Shown here piece by piece: positions 61,557 to 64,000 of a DNA stretch of 64,000 bases. The stretch spans positions 1,623,334 through 1,687,333 of the forward strand of contig OZ242373.1 of the NCBI GenBank assembly GCA_965209065.1. Reading direction: 5' to 3'. Both the position numbers and the translations under genes were made by a program. The stretch's first letter is position 1. Each line of letters starts with the position of its first letter. This DNA is from CBDBUR01 sp965209065. GTDB lineage: Bacteria; Pseudomonadota; Alphaproteobacteria; JAPOUT01; G958296285. The notes below the pieces were generated by a model, which searched no databases, was not told the DNA's origin, and was given only the letters and a program-made list of their open reading frames with translations.

Positions 61557-62450
61557 ATGAAATTTGAAAAACCCGCTACTTCTATTGAGCAGCAAATTTA
61601 TGTGCTACAGCAGCGCGGGTTGGTAATTGATGATAATAGCAGGGCTGCCCATTACTTAAAGCATATCGGCTATTATCATCTTAGACCCTATTGGGAGCAT
61701 TTTACTGATCAGCCTAAAAAGTTTAGAGATAAAACGAACTTTGAACAAGTACTCGAACTTTATTCGTTTGATAGGAATTTACGCCTTTTAATTCTTGATG
61801 CCATTGAGAGAGTTGAAGTTTCTTTACGCTCTTCTTGGGTATACTGCATAGCCAATAAATATAATTCTCATGGCTATCTTGAGCAGGATATTTTTAAGAA
61901 AAACCGACATCCAAAATTATACGAAGAATTAAAAGAGGACATCAAACGTTCAAAGGAAAAATTCATATTACATTATAAAAATAAATATACAAACCCATCT
62001 GATATTCCCATATGGATGGTGTCTGAGATAATTTCATTCGGGCAGCTTTCGAAGTGGATAAAAAATTTGAAATCTAGACAAGACAGACAAAAAATTGCTT
62101 ATCCTTATAAAATAGATGAGGTTCTTTTAACGTCTTCTATACATTATTTGACTCCTATTAGAAATATTTGTGCGCATCACAGCCGCCTATGGGATAGACG
62201 TTTTGACATAAGAATGAAAATACCAAAAAATGTTCCGCCAAAACTCAAGGAAGCGCTAAACTACGAAGAAAGTAAAAGCCCTCAAAAAATATATAATGCT
62301 TTAGTTATGTTGTCTTACTTTATGGATATAATAAGTTCTCAATCAAAATGGCGCAAAAATTTAATAGATTTAATTAAAAATACGCCTTTAGCAAAACCTA
62401 GCATTATGGGTTTTCCAACAGATTGGCAAAAATATGGAATTTGGAAATAA
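61557..62450 (+). CDS. Abi_2 (AbiD/AbiF) family HEPN protein
   Basis: 297 aa from the ATG at 61557. KPATSIEQQIYVLQQRGLVI and AAHYLKHIGYYHLRPYW are the Abi_2 start; LYSFDRNLRLLILDAIERVE follows. The HEPN RNase motif RX4H is R202-H207 in TPIRNICAHHSRLW. These proteins act in abortive infection, probably by cutting RNA. AT-rich compared with the core. The next gene starts 5 bp after the stop. Confidence 0.9.
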   Translation: MKFEKPATSIEQQIYVLQQRGLVIDDNSRAAHYLKHIGYYHLRPYWEHFTDQPKKFRDKTNFEQVLELYSFDRNLRLLILDAIERVEVSLRSSWVYCIANKYNSHGYLEQDIFKKNRHPKLYEELKEDIKRSKEKFILHYKNKYTNPSDIPIWMVSEIISFGQLSKWIKNLKSRQDRQKIAYPYKIDEVLLTSSIHYLTPIRNICAHHSRLWDRRFDIRMKIPKNVPPKLKEALNYEESKSPQKIYNALVMLSYFMDIISSQSKWRKNLIDLIKNTPLAKPSIMGFPTDWQKYGIWK

Positions 62451-62455
62451 TTACT

Positions 62456-63328
62456 ATGCCTAACATCGTATCAGTAAAATATAAACAAACAGGAGAAAGC
62501 ACAAAGATTAATGAAATGGGTATGCATGAATCCATCAATGAAAATATATTTTTTGATTCTGTAAAAGAGTGGCGCGAGGGTTACTTTGTTGAATACCTGC
62601 CCCCCGTAATAAGTCAAAGTTTCGCAACGCTGTCCCTTGTGTTTATGGTGGATTTGAGCCAAAACGAAAGGCTTGCCTTGACGAGAAAGGAGCTAGAAAT
62701 ATGGCTCAAACGCTATCCCGTCCCGATGATGATTTTTGCGTATGATAAAAAAGAAAACCCATTGTTGTTAAACAACGACACCACCTCCTTATTTGCATGG
62801 ATTAACCCTGATACAAATCAAATAATTCAGTCTTGGGACAGCGCCGACCAAAATCGCTTTTTGGAAAAACACCCCAACAAAAGGGACTGGCTAGAAATTT
62901 ATCACGATGTTTCCTATAGAACTCCAGAGGAGGTGAAAATGAGCGCTGATGCTTGTGTAAAACAAAGACAGAAAGAAAATTCTTCATTAAAAATTGTTAT
63001 ATTTTTATGGGTTGTTTTTATCCCCACAGCATGGGTTGTCATTCAATTTTTAGGTCCCTATTGGCTTGCGGTCGCCACTACTATTTATGCTTTGTGGAAA
63101 ATAACAAAAAATGGCTTACTTGTTTTCGGATATAAAAAGCATTCAGCAACCGAGAAAGAAAAATTGGAAAAAGAAGAAAAAATGAAGCATTACTATTATC
63201 ATTGTGAGAGAAATCCTGAAGCATTTGAAGAACTTAAAATAGAAAATTCCAAAAGAGATGCGGAAAAGGAAACTAAAAAAGAATTTCAAAGCTTGAAAAA
63301 TAAAAATGGCGTCTCATTCAAAACTTAA
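62456..63328 (+). CDS. Membrane-associated protein of unknown function after Abi_2
   Basis: 290 aa from the ATG at 62456. Residues 1-170 are soluble (MHESINENIFFDSVKEWREG and YFVEYLPPVIS; KELEIWLKRYPVPMMIFAYD), then two membrane segments (SLKIVIFLWVVFIPTAWVVI, LGPYWLAVATTIYALW) and a charged coiled-coil tail (EKEKLEKEEKMKHYY). Located 5 bp after Abi_2, so probably co-transcribed. No family recognised. Confidence 0.7.
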   Translation: MPNIVSVKYKQTGESTKINEMGMHESINENIFFDSVKEWREGYFVEYLPPVISQSFATLSLVFMVDLSQNERLALTRKELEIWLKRYPVPMMIFAYDKKENPLLLNNDTTSLFAWINPDTNQIIQSWDSADQNRFLEKHPNKRDWLEIYHDVSYRTPEEVKMSADACVKQRQKENSSLKIVIFLWVVFIPTAWVVIQFLGPYWLAVATTIYALWKITKNGLLVFGYKKHSATEKEKLEKEEKMKHYYYHCERNPEAFEELKIENSKRDAEKETKKEFQSLKNKNGVSFKT

Positions 63329-63407
63329 AACCATCGGCAACGCCAATCTACTCAAGCGCCCCTACAAAGTAGGCGTTTTCTGCTCCACCAAATCCGCCGC
63401 CGAATAA
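63306..63407 (+). pseudogene. DprA-like remnant (33 codons)
   Basis: Frame ATG 63306 to TAA 63407 reads MASHSKLKTIGNANLLKRP and YKVGVFCSTKSAAE. IGN-xx-LL-x-P-xx-G-FCS is the start of DprA/Smf-like Rossmann proteins found in defence loci (recollection). The rest of the gene is missing. It overlaps the end of the upstream gene in another frame. Confidence 0.45.
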
Positions 63408-63412
63408 GAAAG

Positions 63413-63874
63413 TCAATGCGAAGCAATTTTAATAGAGTGATTAAGGCGAAAGTAAAAATAGCTGTTAAAAAGAATATTAAGTATAAAGAAATAAATGTCT
63501 TCGGAAAAAATATAGAGAGCAACAAAAGTAGAAAAACGAACCATTAAATAAATCAATAGGAAGCAGAAAGTGAGCTGAATAGTTATAGGCACACTGATAC
63601 AAATAAAGCGTTCAATAAGGTTTTTGTTATCACCTTGCCTATTGGTATTATAAATGAGAATTAGACCAAAGAATGCAAAGCCTAAATAAGTAATATCTGT
63701 TGCGATATCCCACCAGTTATAAATTGATGTATTATATGTTATTGAAACGATAAAAGATGTTGCCAAGAGCTGGCTGATGAGCAACAGCATAAATAAGTAA
63801 TAAAAACGCTCCTTTGTGGATACTTCTCCTGCTTTAAGTCTTCTTGCGAGTTTTCTGTCATTGAATAAATTCAT
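63413..63874 (-). CDS. Membrane protein of unknown function
   Basis: 153 aa with four hydrophobic segments (about residues 25-50, 58-78, 90-115, 118-145) and a basic N-terminus (NDRKLARRLKAGEVSTKERF). AT-rich. No recognisable motif. Convergent with the DprA-like remnant. Confidence 0.6.
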   Translation of the reverse strand: MNLFNDRKLARRLKAGEVSTKERFYYLFMLLLISQLLATSFIVSITYNTSIYNWWDIATDITYLGFAFFGLILIYNTNRQGDNKNLIERFICISVPITIQLTFCFLLIYLMVRFSTFVALYIFSEDIYFFILNILFNSYFYFRLNHSIKIASH

Positions 63875-63947
63875 AATGTTTGATGCTCCTATTCACCGCT
63901 CATCTTCTCCGAACAATATCTAACGGGGAATAAACAATTTTGCTATC

Positions 63948-64000
63948 TTGCTTTTTCATAATACCCTATTATACTATAAGCAGGAGGGATACATTAAATG
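63948..64000 (+). promoter_or_regulatory. Promoter, RBS and start codon of the next gene
   Basis: TTGCTT (63948-63953), 16 bp, TATACT (63970-63975), then AGGAGGG (63982-63988) and an ATG at 63998-64000. The window ends on this start codon, so the gene itself cannot be described. Confidence 0.6.

Noticed and set aside
61557..62450. A Cas13-type CRISPR effector
   Set aside because: Only one RX4H motif in a 297-aa Abi_2 protein and no repeat array nearby; it is an Abi_2 protein, not a Cas13.
48600..64000. Integrated prophage, because of the MuF signature
   Set aside because: No terminase, portal, capsid, tail or integrase gene is present; the MuF domain stands alone with a toxin-like tail.
1..64000. 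CRISPR arrays, rRNA, tRNA, IS elements
   Set aside because: No regular spaced repeats, no TTCGA-type tRNA arms in a fitting context, and no transposase frame were found.

Overview
The window comes from an alphaproteobacterial chromosome. The evidence is gene order and content: truA-fmt-def, argH-lptM-like lipoprotein-lysA, ftsE-ftsX-plsC followed by tyrA-hisC-chorismate mutase, metX-metW, recR-dnaX, and nudC/pheA/kdsB next to a membrane-anchored cytochrome c. KdsB and several lipoproteins mark it as Gram-negative. The core DNA has moderate GC, is full of GCGC tetranucleotides and is very compact: most operon genes overlap by 1-17 bp, and several convergent pairs overlap at their 3' ends. The species cannot be named from the sequence alone.

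Layout. 1-18.8 kb is housekeeping: an HD phosphohydrolase fragment, tRNA modification and formylation, deformylase, ribosomal L32, cobalamin adenosyltransferase, arginine and lysine synthesis, FtsEX, phospholipid acyltransferase, aromatic amino acid and methionine synthesis, glyoxalase II, RecR/DnaX, NudC and KdsB. 18.9-26.8 kb holds a cytochrome c and a Yej-type peptide ABC importer with two tandem binding proteins. 26.8-43.7 kb is mixed metabolism and transport: NlpC/P60 peptidase, MFS carriers, a GMC oxidoreductase, a biotinyl-carboxyltransferase fusion, an FG-GAP/ASPIC lipoprotein, a GSDH-type dehydrogenase, a CitE-like lyase, ZnuCB, a phosphotransferase pair, an amidohydrolase and an SDR. 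43.8-48.5 kb is an operon of five overlapping lipoprotein genes (LPP20, COG3014 and LpoB types) followed by a DUF547 protein.

From 48.6 kb to the end the window becomes a mosaic. Ordinary core-like genes (VOC protein, crotonase, a styrene-oxide-isomerase-like protein with a PF10118 protein) are separated by AT-rich, GCGC-poor accessory modules. These are: (a) a convergent nucleotidyltransferase-like / PD-(D/E)XK nuclease-like pair; (b) a 732-aa SMC/AAA-type ATPase with an atypical P-loop; (c) a TauD-like dioxygenase beside a GRDP-like protein ending in a CxxxCxxxCxxxC tail; (d) a MuF-domain toxin-like gene followed by two homologous membrane proteins (candidate immunity proteins) and preceded by the broken end of a third copy; (e) three overlapping genes of unknown function; (f) an Abi_2 (AbiD/AbiF-type) HEPN protein with its own promoter and a possible structured leader RNA, followed by a membrane protein and a 33-codon DprA-like remnant. 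Together these look like a defence and competition island. Modules c, d, e and f are the best candidates for under-described biology. I saw no rRNA, tRNA, CRISPR array, integrase or transposase.
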